Origin: Ulva prolifera
Taxonomy: Eukaryota > Chlorophyta > Ulvophyceae > Ulvales > Ulvaceae
Direction: 5' to 3'
Assembly (NCBI GenBank): GCA_023078555.1
Contig: CM041203.1
Coordinates: 5,478,538-5,542,537, forward strand
DNA length: 64,000 nucleotides
Below the pieces are notes generated by a model, which was not told the origin of the DNA, made no database searches, and saw only the letters and a program-made list of their open reading frames with translations. This document shows, in pieces, positions 1 to 10,929 of the stretch. Position 1 is the stretch's first letter. Each line of letters starts with the position of its first letter. Position numbers and translations under genes: made by a program.

Positions 1-126
1 TAATATAATATAATATATTTCTAATTATATTGTTTCTTATAATTAGAAACATGCATGCATGCATGACCAGTATATATAACCGCTGCAGTATATAGGACCG
101 CTGCAGCCCGAGAACTGCGGTTCCTG

Positions 127-513
127 ATGACCACTCCACCCAACACATCACTCGACCAGCTCGCTGTCCTGCAATTTTTCCGCGGCCTGCAATCCTCCGA
201 CGACACCTCAGCCATCGAAGACACGTATAACCGCGACACAGACTGGTCTAGCGACACCCTCGGCGACATGATCTTCCGCTGCCAAGGCATCGTGCCTCAC
301 ACGGGCAGAGTGCTCGGTGGCGGACTCGCACGCGTACGGGACCCTGGCATCAGCCCGGCATCTTTGTCTGAGTTCTGTACCGAGATGAAGCGCCGCTGCA
401 CAGCCCTCCAGGACTTCCCACCACCCAGCGAAGCCCCCATCTCCCTCTCCTCCACATATCGATGGATCGACGACGCGGCGCGCCACATCTTTGGCGCGCC
501 GCCGCGCCGATGA
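127..513 (+). CDS. ORF1 of the Penelope-like element, unknown function
   Basis: A 128-residue ORF starting at ATG 127 and ending at TGA 511-513. The stop overlaps the ORF2 ATG (510-512) in an ATGA quartet. The protein is acidic in its first half and Pro/Arg-rich at its end. I recognise no domain, zinc knuckle or coiled coil. It lies directly upstream of the GIY-YIG/RT ORF, on the same strand and with similar composition, so it is most simply ORF1 of the same element. It could instead be a leader of ORF2 in another frame. The ATGA overlap would suit termination-reinitiation, which some non-LTR elements use; this is inference. Confidence 0.5.
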   Translation: MTTPPNTSLDQLAVLQFFRGLQSSDDTSAIEDTYNRDTDWSSDTLGDMIFRCQGIVPHTGRVLGGGLARVRDPGISPASLSEFCTEMKRRCTALQDFPPPSEAPISLSSTYRWIDDAARHIFGAPPRR

Positions 514-3452
514 ACGCTAAGCGCGGATTTCTGCGGGGGTTCCGGTCCTCCCCCGCAGTCACCGCAGCGTTCATGACCTACGCTGAACGCAAGGACCAAC
601 GCACACGCACAGTACGCGCAGCCCACAACGCAGCCGCAACTGAGCTATGGAGCTACATGATGGCCACGCCGTCGCAACAGTGGCTCCGCAGGCTGCGCAC
701 CGTCCTCTCACCGTTCCCCCCGGAGTACACCGGCAGCGGGGTGTATACCCTCGTCAGCCCCTGCACCCGAAAATTCTACATCGGGAAGACCAACAACTTC
801 CACAGGCGCCTTGGCGAACACCTCAGCGCGAGCTCGCGCAACACAACCCGCTCCACAGCACCAGTCCACCGGCTGATGCGGGGAGCAGGTGCGTCAGGAT
901 TTGTGATGCTCCCCCTGGTGTACGCACACGCCGACGATGACATCGATGCGCTTGAACGCATCCTCATCCGCCGCCTCCAGCCATGCTTGAATGTTGTGCA
1001 CATGAGCCGCTGCCGTCGGAAACGCCCACGACGACAGACCAGACACGGCCTCGCCCTTCCACCCATCCGATTGCCAGCGATTTTCTGTGATGGCGCCCAC
1101 CTCTCCCATGATATTGTGCACCTGCTGCGTCTGCACAATTCCACTGCGCCGGTGCTCGTGACGTGCACTCCGGGCCACTGGCACCTCGTCAATCGCCGGA
1201 CGCTGCTCCGCGACTTCGGCCACTCCAGCATCACCATCTTCTCTACCTGCTCTGCAAGCACAGGCACCCTCCGCCGCCTCGCATCCCAGCTACACTCTAC
1301 GCGGCACGTATTCTTCCACACCGTCGCGGACTCCTCCCCACACAAGCTGCTGGCACTGTGGAAGCTTGCACTGCTCCTCCATCCAAACCACACGGACACT
1401 CAACTGTCCAAGCTCCCCCCCAGACACCTCATCAAGCTCCACACCATCCGGCCCACCCCTCCCGCAGGTCTATTCGCTAAGGACCGCATCCCACCACAGA
1501 TGTACGCACGAGCCACGCGCCGACTGCGAGCGCATATGCGCCAGCGATTCGGGTATGACCTTACCGCTATCAACTTGCAGCTCCCACCGTCCTGCTTCGT
1601 CCCACACCGCTTCCTCCGCCGCCTCATCCTCCGTGCGCTGCGAGCCGACGACATGCCTTTAGCACTCGCGCGACACCTGGCCATCACAGCCCGGATTCGC
1701 TACGCACGTGCAGCCCCATTGCAGCTGACCGCCAGACGCATCCGTGAGGACCTGGTTGATATGCACGCGCCCCCTGTCTGCTCGTGCATGCAACTCAACC
1801 TCCCTCGCGGCCCGCATGGACATGTCGCTTTCCGTGCATCCGACCCCAGCAATCCAGCCCCATCCTTTGCCCACTCAGCGAAGACTCGCCCGGAAATCAG
1901 CGTCGCCACAGCTACCCGCCGACTGCTTGCAGCACTAGGCACAACCATGCGTGCCCTCAGCATACGGTTTGCCTGGCCAGCCGGGCATGCTGCATGCTAC
2001 ACCCCAACCCACCGCGAGCTCCAGCGATACCAGCCGCAGCCCCAACCAGGCTGCCTCATGCTCGCCGCCCTCCACGTAGACACGGCACGCCTCAAGCAGA
2101 TGCAGCTGGTACCTGTCCCACTTGATCGCAACAGCAAAGCCTTCTGGCTCGAGTGCCCGGCACAATATGCAGAACGCATACGGTGCCTCTTCCTCGCGGA
2201 CCCCCAGCACTACCGCCACGACCCCCGCACACCCAAGTGCACACTCGCAGCACTGAAGAACGCCTTCGCAGCAGCCGGCCTGCAACATGTCGCTCCATAC
2301 GAAACAGGCGCCCTCCCCGTCCCCTACGCCCTGCCAAAGAACAAAGCCCCACATTCCAAGTCGCGGCCGCTCGTCCCGTGCCACAGATCCCCGGTCCGGA
2401 AGACCCTGCAGTCGATAGGCCTGGTGTGGATGCATATCGTCCGCGTCATCGGCCGCCTCCCGGGCCACTTCAACGGCACCAGCACGCAGGAGCTGAAGAG
2501 CAAGCTCGCCGCGGCGACGCAGCAATTCCAACACACACCCGGACATCGACGCGCCTTTGTTTTCGACGTGAAGAATATGTTCACAGAACTGCCGCATGAT
2601 GCCATTGCCGCCGCAGCCGTCCAGGGCCTCGCCACCTACACCACTGCCTGCGACACCACCACCTGGGACGTCCACCTGCGCCGACGCGCCGTGGTACCGT
2701 CCACAGGTCGCTCCGCCACCCCCCCTGAATGCACTCGCGTCACCCTCCCCCTCCTCCTCCCTGCCCTTCTCTTCGAACTGCGCCACACACTCGTCACGGT
2801 CGGCGACCGCGTACTGAAGCAGACCCGTGGCGCCGCCATGGGTGGGTACATATCTCCGGCAATGGCCATGCTTGTGTGCATCGCCGCTGAACGATGTATG
2901 CATGCTCGCCTTGGGCCGCAGGTGACCCAACACATTGCAGGTTTCAGATACGTCGATGATGGGGTTGTCATCGTTTGTTTTGAGGAGCTTTCTTTGTACG
3001 CCGCCGTGAAAACCGCCGTCTACGCCGCGTACCCCGCTGGCATGATCTGCGAGGAGACCGCTGAAGGCCGCATCATTGACATCCTAGAGCACCGGATCAT
3101 CCTCGACACCACCGACATCCATCTGCTCTTCCGCCCGAAGAATCTCGCCGCCCACCTACGACACCTCCCGCTTCCGCGCGTCACCTTCTTTCCCTCCGTA
3201 GTCCGCACCGGCCGTGTCTATTTCCGTGCATGGGTGATGGGCATGTGTGCGCGGCTCCGCGACAACACCTCTGCCACCCTGGCCGGTCTTCTCCACGCTG
3301 CCGGCTTCCTCGCCATCTGGCTCGACGCGTCGCATCTCGGCTTTTCGGCTGTGCGCACGCGCAGAGCAGTTCTGGCCTTCCACCCTGGCATCCTGGAGGA
3401 TGACTTCTATGCGGGCAGGGATCTGTTTCTGCGCCTTTTGGCGGATGTGTGA
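510..3452 (+). CDS. ORF2: GIY-YIG endonuclease / reverse transcriptase of the Penelope-like element
   Basis: The ORF is open from 462 (996 residues); ATG 510, in the ATGA overlap, gives 980. Numbering here is from 462. The GIY-YIG domain spans about residues 90-178, with GVY at 93-95, YIG at 106-108, an Arg in HRRLGEH at 114-120, and the acidic residue in ERILIRRLQPCLN at 165. A long Arg/His/Pro-rich linker follows. The RT runs from about 620 to 930: KSRPLVPCH, then FDVKNMF with catalytic Asp 702, then GAAMGGYISP, then the YVDD box at 830-833. In family terms, the RT makes cDNA at a target site nicked by the GIY-YIG nuclease. All visible catalytic residues are present. The basic composition suits nucleic-acid binding. 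Confidence 0.9.
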   Translation: MNAKRGFLRGFRSSPAVTAAFMTYAERKDQRTRTVRAAHNAAATELWSYMMATPSQQWLRRLRTVLSPFPPEYTGSGVYTLVSPCTRKFYIGKTNNFHRRLGEHLSASSRNTTRSTAPVHRLMRGAGASGFVMLPLVYAHADDDIDALERILIRRLQPCLNVVHMSRCRRKRPRRQTRHGLALPPIRLPAIFCDGAHLSHDIVHLLRLHNSTAPVLVTCTPGHWHLVNRRTLLRDFGHSSITIFSTCSASTGTLRRLASQLHSTRHVFFHTVADSSPHKLLALWKLALLLHPNHTDTQLSKLPPRHLIKLHTIRPTPPAGLFAKDRIPPQMYARATRRLRAHMRQRFGYDLTAINLQLPPSCFVPHRFLRRLILRALRADDMPLALARHLAITARIRYARAAPLQLTARRIREDLVDMHAPPVCSCMQLNLPRGPHGHVAFRASDPSNPAPSFAHSAKTRPEISVATATRRLLAALGTTMRALSIRFAWPAGHAACYTPTHRELQRYQPQPQPGCLMLAALHVDTARLKQMQLVPVPLDRNSKAFWLECPAQYAERIRCLFLADPQHYRHDPRTPKCTLAALKNAFAAAGLQHVAPYETGALPVPYALPKNKAPHSKSRPLVPCHRSPVRKTLQSIGLVWMHIVRVIGRLPGHFNGTSTQELKSKLAAATQQFQHTPGHRRAFVFDVKNMFTELPHDAIAAAAVQGLATYTTACDTTTWDVHLRRRAVVPSTGRSATPPECTRVTLPLLLPALLFELRHTLVTVGDRVLKQTRGAAMGGYISPAMAMLVCIAAERCMHARLGPQVTQHIAGFRYVDDGVVIVCFEELSLYAAVKTAVYAAYPAGMICEETAEGRIIDILEHRIILDTTDIHLLFRPKNLAAHLRHLPLPRVTFFPSVVRTGRVYFRAWVMGMCARLRDNTSATLAGLLHAAGFLAIWLDASHLGFSAVRTRRAVLAFHPGILEDDFYAGRDLFLRLLADV

Positions 3453-3836
3453 TGTAGTGGTTGCAACACATGTGCAGTTGGTTTGTAGTCTACTGTGGTT
3501 TTCTGCCATTGTCACTGATAAGCTTGTTGTACTTGGCTGTCCTCCTGCCACGGACATTGCCACCTAGGATTTCTTTCTTTTCCTGCGTTTTTTGGGCAGT
3601 TGGCCTATTTTGTCGTGCGACTGCTTCCGCACGGGCTGGAGGTGCTGCGGAGGTACACTTGCGTGCCTCTGCATGCATTGCCCGCATTTGCGGGCGGCGT
3701 GATGTGCCTTATCTCGTTATCTTATCCCGTGTCGGTTTTCTGGGCTCTGGACGTCTCTTCCAGTCTCGGTCGGTCTCGCTCTAGAGGATTGAATATTAGG
3801 GAACTTGCGAGCTGGTTCGGTGTTGGTTGCTTGACT

Positions 3837-3894
3837 CACGTAGGCGTCTGATGAGGCCCTTTGGCAAGGCCGAAACATGTTATGCCGGTCCGTG
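3837..3894 (+). ncRNA. Hammerhead ribozyme of the Penelope-like element
   Basis: The core CTGATGA lies at 3848-3854 and GAAA at 3872-3875. Stem II pairs GGCC 3855-3858 with GGCC 3868-3871. Stem III is the tiny palindrome ACATGT 3875-3880, followed by T 3881, the predicted cleavage position. Stem I pairs GGCGT 3843-3847 with ATGCC 3882-3886 (one G-U) and, beyond an internal loop, CACG 3837-3840 with CGTG 3891-3894. Minimal hammerheads with very short, often palindromic stem III are typical of Penelope-like elements and are thought to work as dimers. The motif lies about 390 bases after the ORF2 stop, in the expected place. Confidence 0.85.
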
Positions 3895-4101
3895 ATGTTC
3901 ATGTAATACAGCATCAACCAGTGAACTTTCTACCTCAGTTAGTACAGTATATATAAATCGGGTATAACTGTTCAGTTCTGTTCAGTACGGCCGTAGGTTT
4001 GTGTCTAGCAGACCAGCCCGTGACCGCCTTCCCACAGCCCACACCAGGCTCTGGGAATGCATACACATGCATTACGCTTGTGCCCGCGCAACTTCCTACA
4101 G

Positions 4102-5058
4102 GGCACTCACATTCGTCACATGCTCTAAGACCGCGTCCGGCCGGGCGATTTTTTTTATCAGAGACGCGGCTCACTCCGTCCCCCCCCCCCGGGGCCGGGC
4201 CAACCTCGGCATGGGCTGCAGCGCCGCCCTTCAGGACTCCGAGGTCCTCTCGTGTGCATGGCATTGCGGCCGCCGGAGACGTGGAGGCCGCCGCACAGCA
4301 GTACAACATGCTAGAGGTGGCGCAGGTCCCCACGCACGTGTCTGAGTGCCTGGATGGATCCACCAACTTCAGTTTCAACAGAAGCGTGGCCTCTGTCTTT
4401 GCTGGCCTGCCTTGCCTCTTACCTCGGACGATGCCTAGGCCTGTTCCTGCGGCGTCCGGAAATCCCGTGTTCAATTTGCCCTGGGCATCGCGTCAATGCC
4501 ATGTAGCGCTTCATTTGCATCCGCGCGGCGATGCTCTGTGCAAACCTGCCAGTATAATCGTTTCTGATCATGATTACGGAAGCAGCTGCAGAGCGGACCA
4601 GGTGTGTACAGTACCATGGCCACTGTCATTATTGAGACTGCTTGTTGCTGGAGCAGATGCAGTGCTCAGAACAATGTAAATTTCCTATGAATGGACTACG
4701 ATTCCATACATCCTTAGGCTGTTGGACTGGCCAGTCGACGTCCCCCTGGGCACCTTGAGACGGAAAAGTTCGGGGCATCGCCGAGACATAGATTCTGAAC
4801 AATACACAGTAGTCTGCAGCACTTCAACTGTTCTCACAGGAAAACAAAGCATCAGGACACAACATCATGCCATCAGTGAGCAGCCCTGACCTGTACCATG
4901 TAGCTGGTGGCAACTTTGTTTCTGGGAAGAAGAGGCCACTAAAGCGGGGAATTAATATGCACGTGCGTGCAGGGTTCTTGCAGCCAAGCTTTTCGACAGA
5001 GACGCTGTTCCGCCGATCGGAGGACTGGAACCAGATCAAGGGGGCAGAAAACGCCTAC
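4102..5058 (+). pseudogene. Relic of KMO-like monooxygenase (exons 4-5 only)
   Basis: Exon 4 homology starts after the acceptor at 4100-4101 and runs to about 4448. It keeps FVTC, a damaged GD motif (GRAIFFIRDAAHSV) and ALQDSEVLS, with homopolymer indels (T-run near 4147-4154, C-run near 4181-4192) that break the frame. Exon 5 starts at 4973 (GFLQPSFSTETLFRRSEDW) and stops being recognisable at about 5058, where a SINE begins. Exons 1-3 are absent: upstream lies the Penelope-like element. Residues such as FNRSVAS and the exon 5 wording group this copy with gene 1. It is a dead copy that marks the left end of the monooxygenase array. Confidence 0.8.
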
Positions 5059-5340
5059 ATAGCGTCCAATGGGTTGATGACGGATAAAAAGCTACCCCCT
5101 CCGTTTCAGGAGTTCGTGGGTTTCATTCTGCGTGCGCTGGAATCGAAACGGCCGTACGTGACCACATGACCACCTCGCTCATGAGCAGCACAGGAGGAGG
5201 CCCTGTGAGTTGCGTATGGTCGTCTGAGGGGAGTTCCCAGGTGGTTTATCCCTTCAGCATATGTGGTCCCGTTAACTCGGAGCTGTCAATGTCCAATAGG
5301 ATACGGCTCCGTAAATTCAGATTTACTTTACTTTGCATGA
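5054..5340 (+). repeat. tRNA-derived SINE, copy 1 (+)
   Basis: Aligns to the SINE copies at 11116-11392 (reverse) and 23241-23443. The head (about 5060-5130) matches the tRNA-like head of copy 2, although the B box has decayed (GGGTTTCATTC). The body runs from GAATCGAAACGGCCGTACG to the tail AGATTTACTTTACTTT. It interrupts exon 5 of the monooxygenase relic. No clear target-site duplication was found. Confidence 0.75.
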
Positions 5341-6997
5341 AGGTTGCATGCTGATGCGAACATGTATCGACGCTCGTGCTAGCTGGATCCAGGATCCTCT
5401 AGCTGCGAACTCCTTGCTAGACACAAGAATATGGCCAGGTTGTGTTGTTGCATTGTATGAACTAGAGTGAATCCCAGTTGCGGGCTGAGGCGGTGCAAAT
5501 AGTTGTAGTATGGACAACGGCAAGTTGCGATCAGCTCCTCATGCATGATCATGTGGCCTAGGGGGCTTAGTGATCGGCACGGCAATGGCCCGCATGCGGG
5601 TCAATCACACTGCGCCTGTGAAAATTCCGTCTGACATCCATGAACTGCTCCGTTGGTGACGAATCTACGTGCATTGTTACCTGCCTGTCCACGAACTTGT
5701 AAACCTGCCGTATCCCGCGTGCAGCTGCAGGTGCGATTTCGCAACGAAATGTCGCATTTCGACCACGTACACAATCTCAGCAGTTCAGATTTTGCTCAAT
5801 TCAACATATAGAACGTGTCTTTGGTTGGTGGGCTGTGCATTCTGCCCAAAATCTCTTTGCACAAGGTTGGACGGAAGCCGGCCGTGACAGTTGCCCACAG
5901 CACGTAATCAAAGTCACCAAAAATCGCTGTATAGATTCATTTTCTGCCGAGGAGATACGTGATAGGCTCCGTGCATATACTGCATGTTCTGGGCGGACGA
6001 ACACTGCGTGTCTAGCTGAGAGGGCCGAAGGGCCTGTCATGCTTCAACGCAAACTCAAGCGCGAGCCCACGCCAACGAGCAATAGCAACACATTTATGAC
6101 TTGATCTTGTGGCTCATGTCCTTTCAGATTGCTTAGAGCGTCTACGGCGTGCCGCACGCTGCCGTATCGCGAAGTGATCTAGCTTCTCGCGTGCCATCGA
6201 TATCGTCCATAGGCGCCTGAACGCATGCCGCTGCACTGCATCAAAACGGACAGATGAATGCTTCTACACGAAATTTGTTTGACGCGTACGTAGGTTAATT
6301 GTGTGCTTCGTTGTCCTTGCGAGTCCCTGCAGCGTTCCCTGGCGGTGACATCGATCGATATCCGCTGCAGCTGTCCACAGGCCTTGGCCCACGTCGATCG
6401 ACTTACAAGGCCACAACAGACTGTCAGCTGCTGCCAGTCTTTGTAGCTGTCAGTCGTCGTCAGCGCGAATGGGGCGGATCACACAGCACTTGAGTTAGCT
6501 GTGGCCAGCGCGGGTGCTGACGTTGCGTGGGTGTCGGTGTGTGCCGCGTGTGGCTGGTTGCGGGGTGTGCGGTTCCACTGGTTGTTGCTCGCTGTGCTAC
6601 CTGCCTTTCTTGCTTTGTCCTTGTAACACAAGACTTAAGTTAGCAGCACTTCGAATTTGAATTCAGTTAGCTGGTTGCGTGGGTGCGAGGTTCCCCGGGG
6701 CCCTGGTTGCTGCCCTGCGGTGCCGCCTCGCTTGCATTGTCCTTGTAACACAGCACTTACGTTACACATCTGCACTGGTGCCAGGAGCTGGAGGTCACAG
6801 TCCACTGCTGCCACTGCTGCAGTGAGCTTTTCTGCACTTTTCAGGCCACGTCTGCATGTGGATCCCTGTCTATCCCTGGACCAAGCCAATATGATTTGCT
6901 GCAGGCACAGGACCTGGCAGCAGCTGATCGACCCTACCCTGATTCGAAGCAGTCTTGAAGCGCGCCTCCTTGGTCTCTTCCAGTGCACCACGGCGTC
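5341..6997. other. Intergenic spacer with two R1 retroposon copies
   Basis: No convincing gene. Two reverse-read R1 repeats ending CCTTGTAACACA lie at about 6590-6642 and 6705-6760, inside a rough tandem duplication of about 170 bases (6490-6650 and 6660-6780, both beginning near GTTAGCTG). The rest is unremarkable GC-rich DNA. The promoter of gene 1 should lie in the last few hundred bases, but no TATA-like element stands out. Confidence 0.5.
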
Positions 6998-9900
6998 ATG
7001 TCTACCTGTGCGCCACGGCCAGCCATCCCTCCAGCCTGTACATCCACCACCCGGCCGCACCAGGCCCACCTGCGCCTGCGCCACCCACGCCACCGCACAT
7101 CGACCAACCCCACCCCCCACAGCCACGCTCTTGCAAGCCCCCTGTCTCCCCCCCTGACGACCCTCGCGCAGCGTGCGCAGCATGCACAGCGCAGACAGCG
7201 GCGAGGCGGGTCCTGCGCCGCGGCGGCGTCGGTGTCAGCGCCCGAGTCCCCGGCTGATGGTGCAGCGGCAGATGGGGACAATGCCGAGGTCGCAGGTGCT
7301 GGCGGGCCGCAGGTGGTGGCGCCGGAGGTGCTGGCGGGGCGGACAGTCGCGGTCGTCGGCGGCGGGCCGGGGGGCATGCTGTGCGCTGCGCACCTCGCCC
7401 GCCTCGGCGCCGCCGTGGACGTGTTTGAGAGCCGCGACCCGGAGGCGGCGGAGGAGGGTGCGGTGCCGCCGGCGGTGTGGAGCATCGCGCTGAGCTCAAT
7501 CGCCGGGCGGGCCATCGAGGCAGCAGGCCTGAACCCGGACTTCGGGCCGAAGTGGAAGTGCGCGCCTTTGGTGTTCCTGTTTGGATCATATGTACATGCA
7601 TGGCTCGACCTGCCTGTGCGCTCTGGTCAATGTAAAGCACCATGCATGTGGCAGGCCTCCTTGTGCCCTCGTACTTCAGAATATAGGACTCTGTTTCATC
7701 GTTGGAACAGTCCCCAAACATCAAGCGCGCAGGAAGGTGTCAGGTTGCGTGGTTCTGACGTAGTGGGCGCCACAGCGCTGCATGGCTATAGTGTCAGCTT
7801 TTGGATGTAGCGGCGTCTAGAACGTCTCTGCTCACTGCAGCTACGATGGTGGCGTGATAGCCACACTGTGCTTGGAGTTATAGCTCTCCCAGGCAGACTG
7901 CAGTCGCGAGCGCGCGGACATGACCATTTCGCTTGTAGTTTTTGCTCAGCAAAGCTGTTTGAACGAGTCCATTCGGGGTGTATGCGCGGCTGTTCGCCGC
8001 AGAGGTAGTCAGCTGTAGGCGCAGGAGCGTGGTACCGGTGTCGGGCTGTTTGTGACAAGGACAAGAAAGGCAAAGAGTCAGGTGGCACCGCAGGACACAA
8101 CAAGGTGACGTGCTGTGTGTAGTATGTACCGGTCTTCGCTGCACCAGCAGTGCCGGCGTGCAGGTTCGAAGGAACCGCCATACACACAGCTGATGCCCCT
8201 CCGCGTTTCTTCGGGAAGTGGGCGAAACCCATACCCGGAGTTCCTCCGGCCCCGGTGGTGGACTTTGACGTCCTCGCGACGCAACGAGGCATTGTGGCGC
8301 ACTTGAAGGCGGAGTGCGGCCGCGTGTACGGCGACTCTGTCAGGGTGCACTACGGCATGCGCGCCGTCGGCGGCGACGTGTGCGCGGGGGAGGTGGTGCT
8401 GCAGGACGGCGCCGGGGAGCAGGTGACGCGGGCGTTCGACATGGTTGTCGGCGCGGACGGCGCGGGGTCGGCCGTGCGCAAGCTGATGCAGGAGAAGGTA
8501 CGCCGGGACCTGATCATGATTGCTATCAGTGCGCAGAATCAACGGCTGTGGACGAGCTACTCTGCTGGCAAAGCGCCCCCCCGGGCCCACCGCACTGTCC
8601 GTGAAGCGCACGTCCACAGCGCCACTTGTCTGCATGCTGATTACTGAGCTTGAGAGCCTGCATGCTGCCTTCTCAACAAGAGAGCTCAGCCAACAGTTTG
8701 ACGAATTGCTTGGTTTTTGCTACATGCAACATAGTTTTTGGCACACTAACCGCTGCTGCGGTGTGTCTCTGCGTGTGTGTGTGTGGGGGTGTGGCTGTTC
8801 GGAAGAGGTGCTATTGTGGTGTGAGTCTGCGTACCTCCCACTTCACTCGTCTGTCAAAACAATGTTCGGATCACCTGTGTGCCGGGCTGCAGGACAGCGG
8901 CCTCGAGGTTCGCATCACCGAGAGCGCCATGGGCATCGTGTGTACGAATGTGACCTCCACCGGCCATCCCTCCACCTACTCCACCCTCGAGACCGCCTCC
9001 GGGGAGCCCTTTCACACCGTGCCGGAGGATTTTGACGGTCCGCTGGAGGGATGCGTAGTCAACTTTTTCAACACGAGGAAGGGCGCTAGCCCTCGTGTCG
9101 GGTCGAGCATTGTGGCTTACCGCCAGGCTGGTGCTGAGGTGTCGTTTGCGCTAACAGCGGACGCCGCGTGGCTGCGGGGCCAGGTCGCGGACTCCGAGGA
9201 AGCCGAGATCGTGGCCACGCTGGCCGACGCGTACCCGCAGCTGCCGCGCCTGTGGCTAGAGGAGGTCGCAGCATTCCTGCACTCCAAGGCCGCGGACGAG
9301 TCGCTCAGGGTCCGGTGTGCTGCCTGCTCAGCGCCGCTAAACTGCATCCGGGGCGCACGCGGAACGTTGCCATCAGCGTGGCTTGATCGTCGATGATCTA
9401 GATACGCGTCCGGCTACAGCGCGACTCATTTATCCATGCATGGCAGTTCAGCAACCCACAGTGCATGAGGCCGTAGTATAGCGGACTGGGGCGCCGACTG
9501 CGGCTGCATCGGCCGCGGACCTGGCATGCGATGCAACCTTGTAAGCATGGAGTGCATGCATATCCAGCTCGATGCGGGTTGCCCCACCCCATGCCCATGT
9601 CCAACGGCCGCACCTGCTGCGACAGTGGCACCCCGGCACTCTTGCCATGGACGTGTCTATTTGCGCACTCACGCCACCACTGCGTGTTCAGGCCACCCAT
9701 CTTTGTCACGTGCAACAAGCTCACGTCCGGCCGGGCGATTCTGATCGGTGATGCGGCCCACTCCGTCTCCCCCAACCTCGGCATGGGCTGCAACGCCGCA
9801 CTCCAGGACTCCGAGGTCCTCTCGCGCGCATGCATTGCGGCCGCCGGCGACGTGGAGGCCACGGCGGATCAGTTTAACACAGAGCGGCTAGAGGCGGCGC

Positions 9901-10929
9901 AAATCCTCACGCACGTCTCCCGCCGCATTGATGGAGCCGCAAACTACAACTTCCACAGGAATGTGGGCTCGTTCCTGGTCGGCCTGCCATACATCCTACC
10001 TCAGATGGTGAACATCGCAGCGCGCAAGATATCCGTTCCCGGTGCGGCACGACCACCGCTTCTCCCCCCCGCTCTTGTCTCGCCGGGATTTTTGCAGCGG
10101 TTGTGTTCAGTCCTGGGACTGCATCAAACACCACGGCACATCCCCGGTTACGTGACGACTCTCACACCTCAGATCTGGATCTGGGATTGGCCACTCAAGC
10201 CGGGGGCCTACGTTTACAAAGAGTGGCGGATTCAGAAAACTGCATATACGAGAGCTGCACTCAGTGGCATGCTGAACTTTTCTCGCTGTCGTACCTACCG
10301 CGCAGCTGCTCCGTTGTGTATCGGCCCACATGCGCCTTGGCCGGGCGCTGCAATGCATGAACACCCAGCAGATCCAGCTGGAAATGTAGCTGGGTCGATA
10401 TCCGGCTGATGTTTAATGTGCCTTTGGCTCAGTCCGCTGTGGCAGCGCTGGTGGCCAGGGGTGTCAAGGTGGCCAGTGGTCGCACTATGAGTGTCATGCA
10501 TGCATGCATGGTGCTCCCTGGCACTGCACCCGGTGAGCGGTAAGCTGCTGACCCACACATGAGCTTCTGTAAGCATTAAACGGATGAAGCCAGCAGGTGG
10601 CACCGCAGGTCAGAACTAGAGCAACCACATATCCGGGGCCCACTCAACCACCAACTTAAACACGCAACACAGGCCAACACACCCATGCACCAGCCCAGGC
10701 CGCAGCCACACAAGTAAGCCGCCATGGCCACGCAATGAGCTTTTGTGTGCGTGCAGGCTTCCTGCAGCCAGGCTTCTCTACGGAGAGGCTGTTTCGTGGC
10801 TCGGACGACTGGAGCACCATCGAGGGGAGGGTGAACGCCTACACTGCAAAGGTTCTAGCCTTCTGCACTGCTGCTGTGGCGATCCTGTCTGCTGTGGCTT
10901 GGCGGGGTATCTCCATGGTCGCGATGTGA
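6998..10929 (+). CDS. KMO-like FAD-dependent monooxygenase, gene 1
   Basis: Exons 6998-7557, 8164-8497, 8893-9314, 9692-10041 and 10757-10929; introns are GT-AG; 612 residues. The GGGPGG dinucleotide-binding loop is at 121-126, with the ribose-binding Glu in VFESR. VGADG (Asp 285) is the DG motif and LIGDAAHS (Asp 459) the GD motif. The end of exon 5 forms a hydrophobic helix (AFCTAAVAILSAVAW), as in membrane-anchored KMO. Family members hydroxylate small aromatic compounds with FAD, NADPH and O2. The exact substrate is unknown, and the KMO-specific PNxDxSFT segment is not seen. The first 90 or so residues are rich in Arg, Ser, Thr, Pro and Ala with few acids, like an organelle transit peptide. 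ATG 6998 is the only in-frame ATG upstream of the FAD motif. Exon 2 carries six codons more than its paralogues. Intron 1 holds an R1 repeat near 8050-8100. Confidence 0.88.

Larger units (their letters stand above)
1..3945 (+). mobile_element. Penelope-like retroelement with N-terminal GIY-YIG (Chlamys/Naiad-type arrangement)
   Basis: A retroelement made of a small ORF1 (127-513), an overlapping ORF2 (510-3452) with a GIY-YIG nuclease ahead of a reverse transcriptase, a 3' untranslated region, and a hammerhead ribozyme (3837-3894). GIY-YIG before RT is the permuted order described for the Chlamys/Naiad clade of Penelope-like elements, known from green algae and invertebrates; classical Penelope elements have the nuclease after the RT. 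Penelope-like elements are also known to carry hammerhead motifs. The 5' boundary is not visible: the first 60 bases are AT-rich with a GCATGCATGC run and may be flank. The 3' boundary lies shortly after the ribozyme, before monooxygenase relics begin near 4.1 kb. The element looks whole and young, because both ORFs are open throughout. It lies just upstream of a monooxygenase relic that lacks its first three exons. Confidence 0.85.
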
